Shown: positions 35,715 to 46,980 of the stretch, piece after piece
Layout: each line of letters opens with the position of its first letter
Position numbering within the stretch: the stretch's first letter is position 1
Assembly: GCF_030341905.1 (NCBI RefSeq)
Contig: NZ_JATAAF010000002.1
Span: 248,001 to 312,000 of the forward strand
Reading direction: 5' to 3'
DNA: 64,000 nucleotides
From: Porticoccus sp. W117
GTDB lineage: Bacteria > Pseudomonadota > Gammaproteobacteria > Pseudomonadales > Porticoccaceae
The notes under the pieces: generated by a model
The model's input: only the letters and a program-made list of their open reading frames with translations
Databases searched by the model: none
What the model was told of the DNA's origin: nothing
Position numbers and translations under genes: made by a program

Positions 35715-38233
35715 ATGACGGATTGCCCATTACCGAGGTGCTGGCGGATATCTGCCAACACCTCGCCAACAATGATGAGCTGGTACTGCAGGCGCCACCC
35801 GGTGCCGGTAAAACCACCGTTGTGCCATTGGAGTTGCTGAAACAGCCTTGGTTGAACAAACCGAAAATCCTGTTGTTGGAACCCCGCCGCATGGCTGCCC
35901 GAGCGGCGGCGGAGCGCATGGCGCAACTGCTGGGTGAACCAGTGGGCAAAACCGTGGGTTACCGCATGCGTCTGCAGAGCAAGGTAAGTGCTGAAACCCG
36001 TATCGAAGTGATTACCGAAGGCATTCTTACCCGAATGCTTCAGGACGACCCGTCACTGGACGGGGTTGGCCTGGTGATCTTTGATGAATTTCACGAACGC
36101 AGCCTGGATGCGGACCTTGGCCTTACGCTTGCACTGCAAGGGCGAGAATTGTTTCGGGATCAGCAACAATCGCTGAAAGTGCTGGTCATGTCTGCCACTC
36201 TGGATGGTGAACGGGTGGCACAGTTGTTGGGCGATGCACCCATTGTGACCAGCCAGGGGCGCAGTTATCCGGTAGATATTGTCTACGGCAGGAACCACAA
36301 AGCTGGCGACCCCATTGAGCCACTGGTGGTTGCCACGGTAATGCGCGCGTTGTCGGAAACGTCCGGTAGCCTGTTGGTCTTTCTGCCGGGGCAGGGGGAA
36401 ATCAATCGGGTGGCCAGCAGTTTGCGCGAGCGCTTGGTGGATAGGGATGATGTGGTGTTGGCGCCACTCTATGGCTCGCTCAGCCTTGAACAGCAGCGCA
36501 GTGCCATTGAGCCTTGTGGTACAGGTGTGCGCAAAGTCGTGCTGAGTACTAACATCGCTGAAACCAGTATCACCATCGATGGAATTTCCACGGTAGTGGA
36601 CTCCGGGCTGGCGCGGGAGCCGCAGTTTGATCCCAATAGCGGCATGACCCGCCTGCGCACCCGGCGTATATCCAAAGCATCCAGTGTGCAGCGGGCCGGT
36701 CGTGCTGGCCGTCTGGGGCCTGGCAGGTGTTATCGCCTGTGGAGTGACCAGCAGCAACAGCAGCTTGCCGCGCATGCTACCCCGGAAATTCTACAGGCGG
36801 ATCTGGCACCAATGGTGTTGCAATTGCTGGCTTGGGGCGTAGGTGATGCCAGCGAACTACAATGGCTGGATGCGCCCCCTGGTGGCCCTTGGCAGCAGGC
36901 CTTGGAATTGCTAGCGGCATTCGCTGCCATTGAACGCACCAATAACGGCAGCTGGCAGTTGACGCCCCACGGCCAGCGCATGGCCGCCACTCCCTGTCAT
37001 CCACGTCTGGCCAATATGCTGCTGCTTTCAGAGCAGTGGGGGCTGCAAAAAAGCGCCAGTGATCTGGCGGCGCTCTTATCTGAACGCACCCCTGTGACTT
37101 GTGGTGCTAACTTGATTGACGCTCTTGTGTTGTTGTCATCCAGTGGTTGCCCGCCCACCCTGAAAGGCTGGCAACAGCGGGTGCGCGAACAATCCCGTCG
37201 TTTTCTGGCTATTTGCAAAGATACTCAAACAAAAGGCACTCAAACAGATGCCCCGGTGGATGCTCATATGGCTCCGGGGTTGTTGTTGGGTATGGCTTAT
37301 CCCGACCGTATTGCCCGGCACAAAAGCGGTGATAGCTACCAGTTGAGCAATGGCCGCAGGGCGCGCCTGTCGGGGCAGGGGAATCTGCAAGGCGAGCCCT
37401 GGTTGGTGGTAGCGGATCTGGGCGGGCAAGCAGGCAGTGCGGAAGATCGCATTTACACCGCTGTGCCGTTATCTGAAGCGCTGTTTGATAGCCACCTTTG
37501 CGGATTGCTAAAAACCGAAGACAAAGCCCATTGGGATGACCGCAGCCAGCAGTTTGTTGCCCAGCGTCAGCAGCGGGTTGGCGCCATACTGTTGAATTCC
37601 CGGCCACTGGACACCATCGACCCACAACAAAAAACCGCCGCCTTGCTGGATTTGGTGCGAAAGCAGGGCTTGCAGCTACTGCCCTGGACTAAAGCGCTGG
37701 AACAGTGGCGCCACCGGGTTCTGCTATTGCATCGCACCATCGGTGACCCTTGGCCGGATCTTTCTGATGACGCACTGCTGAATAGCCTGGAAGGCTGGCT
37801 GGCGCCTTATTTAGAACCGGTCACTCGCCTTAGCCATTTTCAGCAGCTGGATCTGAAGGCGATACTGGCCAATCTACTGCCCTGGCCGTTGCCGCAACAA
37901 TTGGATGAGCTGGCTCCGGTTACGTTGCCAGTGCCGTCAGGCTCCAACATCACAGTGGATTACAGTCAGTCGCCACCAGTATTGGCAGTGAAACTGCAGG
38001 AAATGTTTGGTTGCCAACAAACCCCGACCGTTGCTGGGGGGCGAGTACCGTTGACCGTGCACCTACTGTCGCCAGCGCGGCGCCCGTTACAAATTACCCA
38101 GGATTTGGCGGGTTTCTGGCACAGCAGTTACCAGCAGGTAAAAAAAGAAATGAAAGGCCGTTATCCCAAGCACCCATGGCCGGATGACCCGCTGCAAGCA
38201 TTACCCACCGCAAGGGTTAAAAAGCGGCTATAG
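35711..38233 (+). CDS. hrpB: ATP-dependent helicase HrpB
   Basis: The 840-residue DEAH-box-like helicase has motif I APPGAGKTTVV, motif II Asp125-Glu-Phe-His128 (IFDEFHERS), motif III SATLDG, motif V LSTNIAETSITIDG and motif VI QRAGRAGRLGPG, plus the helicase-associated and HrpB C-terminal domains. Family enzymes are predicted RNA helicases; their substrate is unsettled. GTG start within the DUF502 stop. Confidence 0.95.
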   Translation: MNDGLPITEVLADICQHLANNDELVLQAPPGAGKTTVVPLELLKQPWLNKPKILLLEPRRMAARAAAERMAQLLGEPVGKTVGYRMRLQSKVSAETRIEVITEGILTRMLQDDPSLDGVGLVIFDEFHERSLDADLGLTLALQGRELFRDQQQSLKVLVMSATLDGERVAQLLGDAPIVTSQGRSYPVDIVYGRNHKAGDPIEPLVVATVMRALSETSGSLLVFLPGQGEINRVASSLRERLVDRDDVVLAPLYGSLSLEQQRSAIEPCGTGVRKVVLSTNIAETSITIDGISTVVDSGLAREPQFDPNSGMTRLRTRRISKASSVQRAGRAGRLGPGRCYRLWSDQQQQQLAAHATPEILQADLAPMVLQLLAWGVGDASELQWLDAPPGGPWQQALELLAAFAAIERTNNGSWQLTPHGQRMAATPCHPRLANMLLLSEQWGLQKSASDLAALLSERTPVTCGANLIDALVLLSSSGCPPTLKGWQQRVREQSRRFLAICKDTQTKGTQTDAPVDAHMAPGLLLGMAYPDRIARHKSGDSYQLSNGRRARLSGQGNLQGEPWLVVADLGGQAGSAEDRIYTAVPLSEALFDSHLCGLLKTEDKAHWDDRSQQFVAQRQQRVGAILLNSRPLDTIDPQQKTAALLDLVRKQGLQLLPWTKALEQWRHRVLLLHRTIGDPWPDLSDDALLNSLEGWLAPYLEPVTRLSHFQQLDLKAILANLLPWPLPQQLDELAPVTLPVPSGSNITVDYSQSPPVLAVKLQEMFGCQQTPTVAGGRVPLTVHLLSPARRPLQITQDLAGFWHSSYQQVKKEMKGRYPKHPWPDDPLQALPTARVKKRL

Positions 38234-38308
38234 TTATCCGGTCGGTTGTAGTTGTTCAGGTTGAGCGTTTTTCAGACCGATATTTATTAATTTTTTTGGA
38301 GGGAAAGT

Positions 38309-39064
38309 ATGAAATTTCAAATAATTATTGCCGCATTGGCATTTGCCACCAGCACGTTCAGCATTGCCGCCGAGCCAGACCCGGTAGCAGCGAAATTGGC
38401 TGAGGCCATGAAGGCAGATATTCGCAGCGAAAAGGAAGTAGCACGGGACCGCAACCGCAGGCCTGTAGAGACGCTGGCGTTTTTTGGCTTGAAAGACAAT
38501 ATGAAGGTGATTGAGCTAATGCCTGGCCGCGGCTGGTACACCAAACTGCTGGCGCCGGCACTGGCAGATAAAGGCAAGCTCACCGTGGCGCTTGGTACAT
38601 CCCGACTTGGCGAACAGTTGCAACAGCCAGGATTTGGCGATGTAAAAGTTGCCAGTGAAAAATCCACTTTTGCCCGTTCCACTGCCGAACCCCTGCTATA
38701 CAGCCTTAGTGATGTTGATCTGGGTAAGAGAAACGCCGATATGGTGCTGACCTTTCGCAACTACCACAACCTGGATACAGACTCCCGCACAGCGCTCAAC
38801 GACGCAGTATTTAAAGCGCTGAAGCCCGGTGGTATTTATGGGGTGGTGGATCACACCCGCCGCCATATGCAGGAGCTAACGCGAGAAAACCGCCGCCGCT
38901 TCGACCCTGTACAGGCGATTCTGGAAATTCAGGCAGCTGGTTTTGAGCTGGTGGATTATTCGCCTTTGCACTACAAACTCGATGATGAACTGCGTTACGA
39001 AGTAGGGCGCAAAACGGTAACCGGTAATACGGATCGTTGGACGTTGAAGTTTCGAAAGCCTTGA
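38309..39064 (+). CDS. Secreted class I SAM-dependent methyltransferase-like protein
   Basis: The 251-residue product has a signal peptide (FQIIIAALAFATSTFSIAA, cut before EPDP). A Rossmann-like methyltransferase fold follows: MKVIELMPGRGWYTKLLAP (motif I), DMVLTFRNYHNLD and FKALKPGGIYGVVDHTRRHM. It belongs to a family of predicted exported methyltransferases. An exported protein depending on cytosolic SAM is odd, so the true activity may differ. An AGGGAAAG sequence precedes the ATG. A palindromic repeat lies downstream. Confidence 0.85.
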   Translation: MKFQIIIAALAFATSTFSIAAEPDPVAAKLAEAMKADIRSEKEVARDRNRRPVETLAFFGLKDNMKVIELMPGRGWYTKLLAPALADKGKLTVALGTSRLGEQLQQPGFGDVKVASEKSTFARSTAEPLLYSLSDVDLGKRNADMVLTFRNYHNLDTDSRTALNDAVFKALKPGGIYGVVDHTRRHMQELTRENRRRFDPVQAILEIQAAGFELVDYSPLHYKLDDELRYEVGRKTVTGNTDRWTLKFRKP

Positions 39065-39080
39065 GATAGTAACGTTCCCC

Positions 39081-39190
39081 GTCATTGCGAGGAGCCCGAA
39101 GGGCGACGCGGCAATCTCCTGAATTTGGCAGCAAGATCCACAAGATTGCCGCGTCGCCTTTCTTTAAAACGAAAGGCTCCTCGCAATGAC
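39081..39190. repeat. Intergenic palindromic repeat, GTCATTGCGAG type, copy 2
   Basis: The 110-bp element has perfect terminal inverted repeats (GTCATTGCGAGGAGCC and GGCTCCTCGCAATGAC) and internal GGCGACGCGGCAATCTC and GATTGCCGCGTCGCC arms. Confidence 0.9.
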
Positions 39191-39229
39191 GAGAGGCATT
39201 TATTTTTGCGAACAATCAAGGAGTGACAT

Positions 39230-39661
39230 ATGGGTATCAACTACACTCTCAGCAAAAAACCGCTGGTTGATTACATTGACGTTAAAGCCGTTCACAAAGG
39301 GCAGTGCCATTGCGGTAGCGTAAAATTTTCAGTTAATCTAAAAAACGGCTTAATTGATCCACGCCGCTGCAACTGTTCAATGTGTAAGAGGCGTGGTGCC
39401 GTTGTAGCTTCTGTTCAGCTCAAAGACCTGACAATCGATGAGGGTGAATCGATTTTGAGCTTGTATCAATTCAACACGAATACCGCCAAGCATTTCTTTT
39501 GTTCAAAGTGCGGCATTTATACACACCATCAAAGGCGTTCTAACCCTGAGCAGTATGCTTTTAATATTGCATGTTTGGACGGTGTTGATCCTTTTGTATT
39601 GGCAGATGTTCCAGTTTTGGATGGTGAGGATCATCCAACGGATAGATTGGAAAAGTCATGA
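39230..39661 (+). CDS. GFA/CENP-V family zinc protein
   Basis: The 143-residue protein has the glutathione-dependent formaldehyde-activating (GFA) fold signature: GQCHCGSVKF, RRCNCSMCKRRG, and FFCSKCGIYTHHQR. The cysteines bind structural and catalytic zinc. Substrates vary among members, so formaldehyde activation is not assured. The codon use is more AT-rich than in hrpB. Confidence 0.9.
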   Translation: MGINYTLSKKPLVDYIDVKAVHKGQCHCGSVKFSVNLKNGLIDPRRCNCSMCKRRGAVVASVQLKDLTIDEGESILSLYQFNTNTAKHFFCSKCGIYTHHQRRSNPEQYAFNIACLDGVDPFVLADVPVLDGEDHPTDRLEKS

Positions 39662-39713
39662 TTTTTTAGATTGGCTTTCAGGTTTTAGCTGTGAAAAATA
39701 CAGATAAGGGATT

Positions 39714-40538
39714 TCAAAAACGGAAAAACCTCTTCGCCGTAGCTGTAGTCCCCACCGCAATTTCCTCCTCCGATAACCCATAATGCCGGCTCATTTCCTT
39801 TAACACCCAAGGCAAAAATGCCGGTTCATTACGACGGCTTTTTTTAAGGTCTTTGGGCATAGGGTCGATATTGCGGGGCAGCAGGTAGGGGGCGTCGCTT
39901 TCCAGCATCAGGCGTTCCAGGGGAATGTTTTTCACCAACTTTTGCAGCTCTGTGTCTCGGCGTTCATCGCACACCCAGCCGGTAATGCCGATGTGCAAAT
40001 CCATATCCAGGTAGTTAAACAGTGCTTGTTTGCTGCCGGTAAAACAGTGGATAACGCCGTCAACCAGGTGATCACGATATTCCCGGAGTATTTCCAGTTG
40101 CCGTTGGTGGGCATCGCGCTCGTGCATAAATACCGACAGTCTCAGTTCTGCGGCCAGTTGCAGTTGTGCTTCAAAGGCTCGTTGTTGTTCTTCAGGCGTG
40201 GAAAAGTTGCGGTTAAAGTCCAGCCCGGTTTCGCCGATGGCCACCACCTGTGGCAAAGCGGCAAGGGCGCGAATGGCATCGCTGCTGCTGGTGTTCCACT
40301 CGCTGGCGTGGTGGGGGTGCACGCCAGCGGTGCTGTAGAGCATGCCGGGGAATGATTTGGTGTACTGTTGGCAGAGTTCGGCAACCTGTTCGCTGGCGCT
40401 CAGGTCGGTGCCGGTCAGGATACAGTGCTGTACACCGGCTTCTTGTGCCCGCTGTAAAACGGCTTCTTGCTCGCCTTCAAAGGCTTTGCTCGCAAGGTTA
40501 AGGCCGATGTCTATCAGGGGTTCCGGGGAGTGCAGCAT
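39714..40538 (-). CDS. tatD: TatD DNase
   Basis: The 274-residue TIM-barrel hydrolase begins [13 protein letters not shown], the TatD version of the metal motif. It matches E. coli TatD in [47 protein letters not shown] and [10 protein letters not shown]. It is a metal-dependent 3' exonuclease. The start overlaps the slt stop by one base (TAATG). Confidence 0.95.
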   Translation of the reverse strand: MLHSPEPLIDIGLNLASKAFEGEQEAVLQRAQEAGVQHCILTGTDLSASEQVAELCQQYTKSFPGMLYSTAGVHPHHASEWNTSSSDAIRALAALPQVVAIGETGLDFNRNFSTPEEQQRAFEAQLQLAAELRLSVFMHERDAHQRQLEILREYRDHLVDGVIHCFTGSKQALFNYLDMDLHIGITGWVCDERRDTELQKLVKNIPLERLMLESDAPYLLPRNIDPMPKDLKKSRRNEPAFLPWVLKEMSRHYGLSEEEIAVGTTATAKRFFRF

Positions 40539-42532
40539 TACAGCAGAGCAGTCTTCTCTTTCTCATCCAGCATGCGGCTGTCCGAACCCAGCAGGTGGGC
40601 GTAGATCATGGAAAACGCCAGCACATTTTGCACGTAGTTGCGGGTTTCCTTGAAGGGGATGCTTTCAATCCAGGCATCGAAGTGCAGTTGCATATCGCTC
40701 CTTTCCAGCCAGCGTTTTACCCGGTGGGGGCCAGCGTTGTAGGCGGCGGTGGCGAGGATGCGGTTATTGTTGAAGCGGTCCAGAAGCTCCCGATAGTAGC
40801 GGCTGCCCAGTTCGATATTCTTGTGGGGCTCCAGCAGTTGTTCGCTGTTAGCCAGGTGAATTTTGTATTTGCGGGCGGTTTGCCGGGCGGTGGCGGGCAT
40901 CAATTGCATCAAGCCGCGGGCACCCACCGGGGAAATGGCGTCTGTGGCCAGTGCACTTTCTTGGCGCGCTAAAGCCAGCAAGAGGTGTTTGTGGATGTCC
41001 AACTCGGTGCTCTGGTGGGCAAATTGCGAGTGGTGATCTATGGGGAAGCGGCGCTCAATGTCGTTCCAGTAGCTGGCCTGGATCATGCTGACAATGGCCT
41101 GATTGCTCCAGCCCCAGCGACGTGCCATTTCCGCGGATAGTTGCCACTGTTGTTCGCTGAAGTTGCGGCTGGCGTATTGCCATTCACGGCGTGCGGCAAG
41201 GGTGTCGCCGTGATGATATAGCTCGCGGGCGCGGCGAATGGCGGGAATAGTTTCCAGCATTTCGACGCCAGTTTCGTCTATCGATACCGGCATGTGGTTC
41301 ATTTGGTAACTGCCACCCAGCCATTCATTGGCCAGGAAGCCGTAAAAGCTCCGTTGCTGGGCCAGCTCGGCGTACACCGGAGCCGGGTCTTCGCCGTTGA
41401 GTTGTTGGGCCAGGCGCGCTTGCCAGTACTGCCAGCGGGGCTCGTTGCGATGTTCCTGGGGCAGTTGCGTCAACCACTGTTGGGCATCTGTCCATTGGGC
41501 TTTGTTGAGGGCCAGGCGAATACGCCATTCCAGCAGTGTGGGGTTGGTTTCAGCGAGAGTGTCGCTCAGCCACTTGTCCGCCAGTTCAGACTGATCTTGT
41601 TTGTGCAGCCCTTGGATAATGCGCTCGTTGATATGGCCCTTGGCCTGCATCTTGAACGCGTGGCTGCCCCGGTAATGACGCCAGTGTTTGAGCGCCGCCT
41701 GCGGGTCTTCGCGGCTGAGGCGGCGCAGGTTGTGCTCGATAACCGCGAGCATTTCCGGACTTTGATCGGCAAACTGGGCATAGTTGCCAATGCGATGAGG
41801 TTTTTTGCTGGCGGCGCTGGCGTTAGCGGCCCAGGTCGCGTAAGGCTCGGCTTTCAGGCGTTTTTGCAGGTAGCGGGCCAGTTTGTACTGGCGATTGGAA
41901 AGCGCCTTGCTGTAGCGCTGCCAGATCAGCTTGTCGTCGATCAGTTGCTGTTTTTCCAGCTGGGCAAACAGCTTGTCGCAGGCTTTTGGCTGGGACTTGC
42001 CCTGGTTCCAAAGTTTTAAGCCTTGCTGCAAAGCATCCTGCTTTTGCTGTTCATTGCCGGTGCGAAAACGGGCGTACTGGTAGTAACAGCGCAGTTTGGC
42101 GTCTGCCAGACTGGCTTTGTAATAGTGCACAAAATCGCTGCCACGGCGGCGATTCTTCAGGGCGCGTAACCATTGCAAACGCAGTTTGTCGGCGATGCGT
42201 TGGCCCTGATAACGATCGAGAAAGCTGTCCACTTCCCGGCGTGGCAGTTTGTGCAATCGGGGTTGGAGACTGGCGTATTCCAGGTACGGTTTCAGAGGGT
42301 AGTGCTGCAGTTGCGCCAGTTGTTTGCGAAAAGCCTTCTGGCGCCCTTGGCGCAGGGCTTTGAGAGCCTGCTGGTAGTACTGGCGCTGTTGTTCCAGTTG
42401 CTCGCTATCCCCGGAGGCGATCTGGGATGGATTGATAACAATGGCACTGGCGGTGGAGTCGGCGCTGTCGGTTGCGGCCAGCAGGTGACAGCTGAACGAA
42501 AACAGGGCAGCGAACAGGGTGCAACGCTTCAT
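40538..42532 (-). CDS. slt: Soluble lytic murein transglycosylase Slt
   Basis: The 664-residue protein has a signal peptide ([14 protein letters not shown]), a long alpha-superhelical (U-shaped) N-terminal domain and a goose-lysozyme-like catalytic domain with Glu525 in ALARQESAL, followed by [14 protein letters not shown] and [13 protein letters not shown]. It cleaves peptidoglycan glycan strands to 1,6-anhydro products in the periplasm. The gene is coupled to tatD. Confidence 0.94.
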   Translation of the reverse strand: MKRCTLFAALFSFSCHLLAATDSADSTASAIVINPSQIASGDSEQLEQQRQYYQQALKALRQGRQKAFRKQLAQLQHYPLKPYLEYASLQPRLHKLPRREVDSFLDRYQGQRIADKLRLQWLRALKNRRRGSDFVHYYKASLADAKLRCYYQYARFRTGNEQQKQDALQQGLKLWNQGKSQPKACDKLFAQLEKQQLIDDKLIWQRYSKALSNRQYKLARYLQKRLKAEPYATWAANASAASKKPHRIGNYAQFADQSPEMLAVIEHNLRRLSREDPQAALKHWRHYRGSHAFKMQAKGHINERIIQGLHKQDQSELADKWLSDTLAETNPTLLEWRIRLALNKAQWTDAQQWLTQLPQEHRNEPRWQYWQARLAQQLNGEDPAPVYAELAQQRSFYGFLANEWLGGSYQMNHMPVSIDETGVEMLETIPAIRRARELYHHGDTLAARREWQYASRNFSEQQWQLSAEMARRWGWSNQAIVSMIQASYWNDIERRFPIDHHSQFAHQSTELDIHKHLLLALARQESALATDAISPVGARGLMQLMPATARQTARKYKIHLANSEQLLEPHKNIELGSRYYRELLDRFNNNRILATAAYNAGPHRVKRWLERSDMQLHFDAWIESIPFKETRNYVQNVLAFSMIYAHLLGSDSRMLDEKEKTALL

Positions 42533-42621
42533 AAAATAGACTCAAACAATCTGGTAACAGCTTGATATCTTTGAAACTGTAGCTGTTATCGGCAGCTGTG
42601 AATAGATTATGAAGGTAAAAT

Positions 42622-43071
42622 TCAGTTTTCCTCCCTTATTCGCACTGCCAGCACATCGCAACCGGCACCGTGGATTACTCCGTTAGCGGTAGAGCCCAGC
42701 AGTAATGCCAGGCCATGGCGGCCGTGGCTGCCCACCACAATCAAATCCACCTGGTTTTCTTCCGCATAGCGGTGCAGTTCGTGGGCGGGTTGGCCGACGA
42801 TTACCCGCTGCTGGTCTGCGGCCACTGAAAGTGTGTTACCGTGCTCCGCCAGACGGCTCCTGGCCTGTTCTTCCAGCTGGTTTTGTACGTCGGATAAATC
42901 CATGGGAATATCGCCACCGTAGGCAAACGACAGGGGCTCCTGCACGTGCATCAGGGTGATTTGTGGCCTGTCGCTGGCGTTGTTGGCATACAGTTCGGCG
43001 ACTCGATCCACCACTTGCCGGGATTCCGGTGACAGATCCAGGCCGACCAGGATGTGTTGATAGCTGGGCAT
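42622..43071 (-). CDS. Universal stress protein (UspA family)
   Basis: The protein of about 149 residues starts MPSYQHILVGLDLSPES and ends with the ATP-binding GSTANGVIHGAGCDVLAVR (G-2X-G-9X-G pattern). ATG 43071 is preferred because GAGGAG lies 7 bases upstream; an upstream in-frame ATG at 43086 adds five residues. Confidence 0.93.
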   Translation of the reverse strand: MPSYQHILVGLDLSPESRQVVDRVAELYANNASDRPQITLMHVQEPLSFAYGGDIPMDLSDVQNQLEEQARSRLAEHGNTLSVAADQQRVIVGQPAHELHRYAEENQVDLIVVGSHGRHGLALLLGSTANGVIHGAGCDVLAVRIREEN

Positions 43072-43108
43072 GGGCAGTCTCCTCAATTAACGAAGGTCTA
43101 TTGCAAGT

Positions 43109-43591
43109 ATGGAATATATTTGGGTCATTGTGGTGCTGGCGCTGGTTCTTTCGCCAATTATTGGACTTAAATCATCTCCAAGGCAAAAAAAACTGGAAAC
43201 CCTGCGCCGTTGTGCATCCGCTGCCGGTTTGCATGTGAAGATTGCCCGTCGTCCGGATGCCAGGGATGACGAACGCGATCTGGATTCAGTCAGCTATCTA
43301 TTACCTTGGGGGGGTAACACGCCAGAGGGGCTGCGCCCCTGGGTGTTGACTCACAATAATCGCCGCGGCATGGAAGCCCAATGGCCCAATTGGCGGTGGT
43401 TTGAGGGGCCGGCTCAGCCGGGTATTGGTAGCACGCTGGAGCAGTTGCTGCCGGGGCTGCCCGACGGCGTTACCGGCCTTGTTGTGTCCCGCCAGGGGCT
43501 CGCCATTCACTGGTTGGAACAGGGGGAAGAGGCGGATGTTGCCGCCCTTGTGGATGCCCTGAAAACCCTGCGACAAGCCCTTCAAAAGTAG
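43109..43591 (+). CDS. Single-pass membrane protein, function unknown
   Basis: The 160-residue protein begins with a membrane helix (YIWVIVVLALVLSPIIGL) and has a basic stretch (SPRQKKLETLRRCA) resembling the start of YajC-like proteins, then an alpha/beta domain with LPWGGNTPEGLRPWVL. No family is recognised. It is transcribed away from the stress protein and is followed by topA. Confidence 0.7.
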   Translation: MEYIWVIVVLALVLSPIIGLKSSPRQKKLETLRRCASAAGLHVKIARRPDARDDERDLDSVSYLLPWGGNTPEGLRPWVLTHNNRRGMEAQWPNWRWFEGPAQPGIGSTLEQLLPGLPDGVTGLVVSRQGLAIHWLEQGEEADVAALVDALKTLRQALQK

Positions 43592-43752
43592 CTTTCATTG
43601 CTATCTATTATTATGGGGCTACAAAAAATTTTCCTTGACCTGTGCCGGTTCTGTGCGTGTATATTCGCCACTTTCGCCCTCTGACAGTTTGGTTTGGGGG
43701 CTGTTATGTGACTTTGCGGCCGGGATAAGCCGCCAATCGGGTTTGACGTTCT

Positions 43753-46401
43753 ATGGGAAAATCACTGGTTATTGTGGAATCGCCGGCCAAGGCGAAAACC
43801 ATCAACAAATATCTGGGCAAAGATTTCACGGTGAAATCCAGTGTCGGTCATATCCGTGACCTGCCCACCGGCGGTGGTGCCCGCCAACCAGTAGACCCCA
43901 AAGCCCGTGCCAAGGCTGCCGCGTTAACACGCAAGATGTCGCCAGAAGAAAAGGTTGTGCACAAGCGTCGCAAGGCCAAAGAGCAATTGGTTAACCGCAT
44001 GGGCATCGACCCGGATCGTGGTTGGAAAGCCAATTACCAGATTCTGCCGGGCAAGGAAAAGGTGGTGGCAGAACTGAAAAAGCTCGCCAAAGACGCCGAC
44101 AACATCTATCTGGCGACGGACTTGGATAGAGAAGGTGAGGCCATTGCCTGGCACCTGCAGGAAGCCATTGGCGGCGATCTGGGCCGTTACAAGCGGGTAG
44201 TGTTTAACGAGATCACCAAAAGCGCCATTAAAGACGCCTTTGCCGAACCTGGCGAGTTGGACAACAACCGGGTAAATGCCCAGCAGGCCCGCCGTTTCCT
44301 CGATCGGGTGGTGGGTTATATGGTGTCGCCCCTGTTGTGGGAAAAAGTCGCCCGCGGCCTGTCCGCCGGGCGTGTGCAATCGGTGGCGGTGAAAATGCTG
44401 GTGGAGCGCGAGCGTGAGATTCGCGCTTTTATCCCGGAAGAATACTGGACGGTTCAAGCGGATCTGGAAAGAACGGCGGAAGACCTTGAACAAATTATCC
44501 GCTTTGATGTGGCTCGCCATCAGGGCAAAGCGTTTCGCCCCGGCAACAAGGCCGAAACCGACGCCGCTCTTGCTCAGCTGAAGCCGGCCCAATACCGGGT
44601 CAGCAACCGGGAAGACAAACCCACCAAATCCAAGCCCTCAGCGCCTTTTATTACCTCCACCCTTCAGCAGGCGGCCAGCACCCGCCTCGGCTACGGGGTG
44701 AAGAAAACCATGATGATGGCCCAGCGTCTGTACGAGGCGGGCTACATCACTTATATGCGTACCGATTCCACTAACTTAAGCAAGGAGGCGGTGGACGCTT
44801 GCCGGGAGTTTATTGGCGTGCGCTTTGGCGATAAATACTTGCCCGATGCGCCCATTGCCTACAGCAGCAAATCCGGTGCTCAAGAGGCTCACGAAGCCAT
44901 TCGCCCCTCCAATATCGACATCATGCCCGGCGACTTGTCAGACATGGAAGCGGACGCTCGCAAACTCTACCAACTGATCTGGCAGCAGTTTGTGGCTTGC
45001 CAGATGGTACCTGCAGAATTTACCAGCACCACGGTGACCGTTACTGCCGGTGATTACGAGCTGCGGGTTAAAGGTCGGGTGATTCGCTTTGATGGTTATC
45101 TGAAAGTGCTGCCGGCGCTGCGCAAAAAAGACGACGATGTGGAGCTTCCGGATCTGGCAGTGGGCGATGAGCTGAACCTGAATATCTTGGTTCCCAACCA
45201 ACACTTTACCAAGCCGCCAGCCCGCTACAGCGAAGCCTCATTGGTAAAAGAGTTGGAAAAACGCGGTATTGGCCGTCCATCCACCTACGCCTCGATTATT
45301 TCTACCATTCAGGATCGCGGTTACGTGCGGGTAGAAAACCGCCGTTTTTACGCGGAAAAAATTGGCGATATTGTCACCGACCGCCTCAACGAAAACTTTA
45401 CTGATCTGATGGACTACGGCTTTACCGCCGCCATGGAGGAGTATCTGGATAAAGTGGCGGACGGCGACCTGGATTGGCAGGACGTACTCAATCGCTTTTA
45501 CAGTGACTTTTCTGCCAAGCTGGAACAGGCACAGAGCGCGGAAGGGGGTATGCGCCCCAATGCGCCCTCGGAAACCGACGTTCCCTGCCCACAATGCGGC
45601 CGTCATATGATGGTGCGCACTGGCAGCACGGGAGTGTTTTTGGGTTGTTCTGGCTACGCTTTACCACCAAAAGAGCGCTGCAAAGGCACCCTCAACCTGC
45701 TGCCCGGTGACGAGGCGGTGAACGTCGATGAAGACGACGAGGCGGAAGCACGCCTGCTGATGGACAAGCGCCGTTGCGGCAAATGCAACTCCGCCATGGA
45801 AAATTACCTGATCGACGAAAAGCGCAAAATCCATATCTGCGGTAACAACCCGGATTGCGACGGCTTTGAAGTGGAGCAGGGCACCTTTGTGATCAAGGGT
45901 TACGAAGGCCCGGTGCTGGACTGCGACAAGTGTGGTAGCGAAATGCAGCTGAAAACCGGCCGTTTCGGCAAGTTTTTTGGTTGCACCAACGAAACCTGCA
46001 AAAACACCCGTAAACTGCTGAAGAACGGCCAGCCTGCGCCCCCGAAGATGGACCCGGTGCCTATGCCGGAATTGCAGTGCGTCAAAGTGGACGACCATTA
46101 CATTCTGCGCGACGGCGCCAGCGGCCTGTTCCTGGCTGCCAGCCAATTTCCTAAACACAGGGAAACCCGATCACCACAAATCGCCGAAATGCTGCCTCAC
46201 AAGGACGAGATCGACCCCAAGTACAGCTTCCTGTGGACTGCCCCGGTGGCCGATCCGGACGGCGTACCCACCTACGTGCGCTACAGCCGCAAGACCAAGG
46301 AGCAGTACGTGCAGGCGGAAGTGGAAGGTAAGTCTACCGGCTTCCGCGCTTGGTATAAGGGCGGCAAGTGGGAGATTGAGGATAAGAGGAAGAAGAAATA
46401 A
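43753..46401 (+). CDS. topA: DNA topoisomerase I
   Basis: The 882-residue type IA topoisomerase starts with the Toprim motif [16 protein letters not shown]. It has [13 protein letters not shown], the catalytic Tyr334 ([13 protein letters not shown]), and three C-terminal zinc ribbons ([17 protein letters not shown] with CGNNPDC, and CDKCGSEM with CTNETC), followed by a lysine-rich tail. It relaxes negative supercoils. The AT-rich stretch upstream (43600-43700) probably holds the promoter. Confidence 0.98.
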   Translation: MGKSLVIVESPAKAKTINKYLGKDFTVKSSVGHIRDLPTGGGARQPVDPKARAKAAALTRKMSPEEKVVHKRRKAKEQLVNRMGIDPDRGWKANYQILPGKEKVVAELKKLAKDADNIYLATDLDREGEAIAWHLQEAIGGDLGRYKRVVFNEITKSAIKDAFAEPGELDNNRVNAQQARRFLDRVVGYMVSPLLWEKVARGLSAGRVQSVAVKMLVEREREIRAFIPEEYWTVQADLERTAEDLEQIIRFDVARHQGKAFRPGNKAETDAALAQLKPAQYRVSNREDKPTKSKPSAPFITSTLQQAASTRLGYGVKKTMMMAQRLYEAGYITYMRTDSTNLSKEAVDACREFIGVRFGDKYLPDAPIAYSSKSGAQEAHEAIRPSNIDIMPGDLSDMEADARKLYQLIWQQFVACQMVPAEFTSTTVTVTAGDYELRVKGRVIRFDGYLKVLPALRKKDDDVELPDLAVGDELNLNILVPNQHFTKPPARYSEASLVKELEKRGIGRPSTYASIISTIQDRGYVRVENRRFYAEKIGDIVTDRLNENFTDLMDYGFTAAMEEYLDKVADGDLDWQDVLNRFYSDFSAKLEQAQSAEGGMRPNAPSETDVPCPQCGRHMMVRTGSTGVFLGCSGYALPPKERCKGTLNLLPGDEAVNVDEDDEAEARLLMDKRRCGKCNSAMENYLIDEKRKIHICGNNPDCDGFEVEQGTFVIKGYEGPVLDCDKCGSEMQLKTGRFGKFFGCTNETCKNTRKLLKNGQPAPPKMDPVPMPELQCVKVDDHYILRDGASGLFLAASQFPKHRETRSPQIAEMLPHKDEIDPKYSFLWTAPVADPDGVPTYVRYSRKTKEQYVQAEVEGKSTGFRAWYKGGKWEIEDKRKKK

Positions 46402-46449
46402 TTGTGAGTTACGCGTTGCGGGTAGAATGAGCGAACTTGCCCGCAACCC

Positions 46450-46917
46450 TCAATTAACCCCCTTCGGCAATAACACTACCCGTGTTCCGGTGAGCTTGTC
46501 ATGCAGGCAGTCGCCGTTTTTGTCCCACAGTTTCCACAGCAGGCCGATAACGCTGGCCAGCGATAGCGGGGCGATTAGTGCTCTCAGCCAGCGTTGCTTG
46601 GTGGTGGTCAGGGAGCCGTTAGGCTGTTGCAAGCGCATGCGCCAGGCTTTCATGGCCAGGGTTTGGCCGCGTTTTTGCCAGCAGTAGACAAAGTACCAAG
46701 CGTTGGCGAACCACAAAGCCGTAACTACGGGCACCCAGGGGAGGGGGGGCATTTGCTGACCTTCTGGTATTGGGCTGTAGATCAAGTACTGAATGATGAC
46801 GGCAAGGACACCACAGATAAACACGATAGCCAGCATCAACAAAAAGTCATACACAAGCGCGGCCAAGCGTCGAAAAATACTGGCCTTGGGCAGGGTGCTA
46901 AATTCTTCTGGGGTCAC
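46450..46917 (-). CDS. RDD family membrane protein
   Basis: The 155-residue protein has the RDD pattern (FRRLAALVYDFLLMLA, ...LAMKAWRMRLQ, WDKNGDCLHDKLTGTRVV) and three membrane helices. RDD proteins are often linked to transport or stress but have no defined activity. Convergent to topA. Confidence 0.92.
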   Translation of the reverse strand: MTPEEFSTLPKASIFRRLAALVYDFLLMLAIVFICGVLAVIIQYLIYSPIPEGQQMPPLPWVPVVTALWFANAWYFVYCWQKRGQTLAMKAWRMRLQQPNGSLTTTKQRWLRALIAPLSLASVIGLLWKLWDKNGDCLHDKLTGTRVVLLPKGVN

Positions 46918-46980
46918 GGGGTCGCTCCATTGGGTGGAGCGGGGATTCTATCTGAAGGATGAAGGGAATCGTAGGGACAG

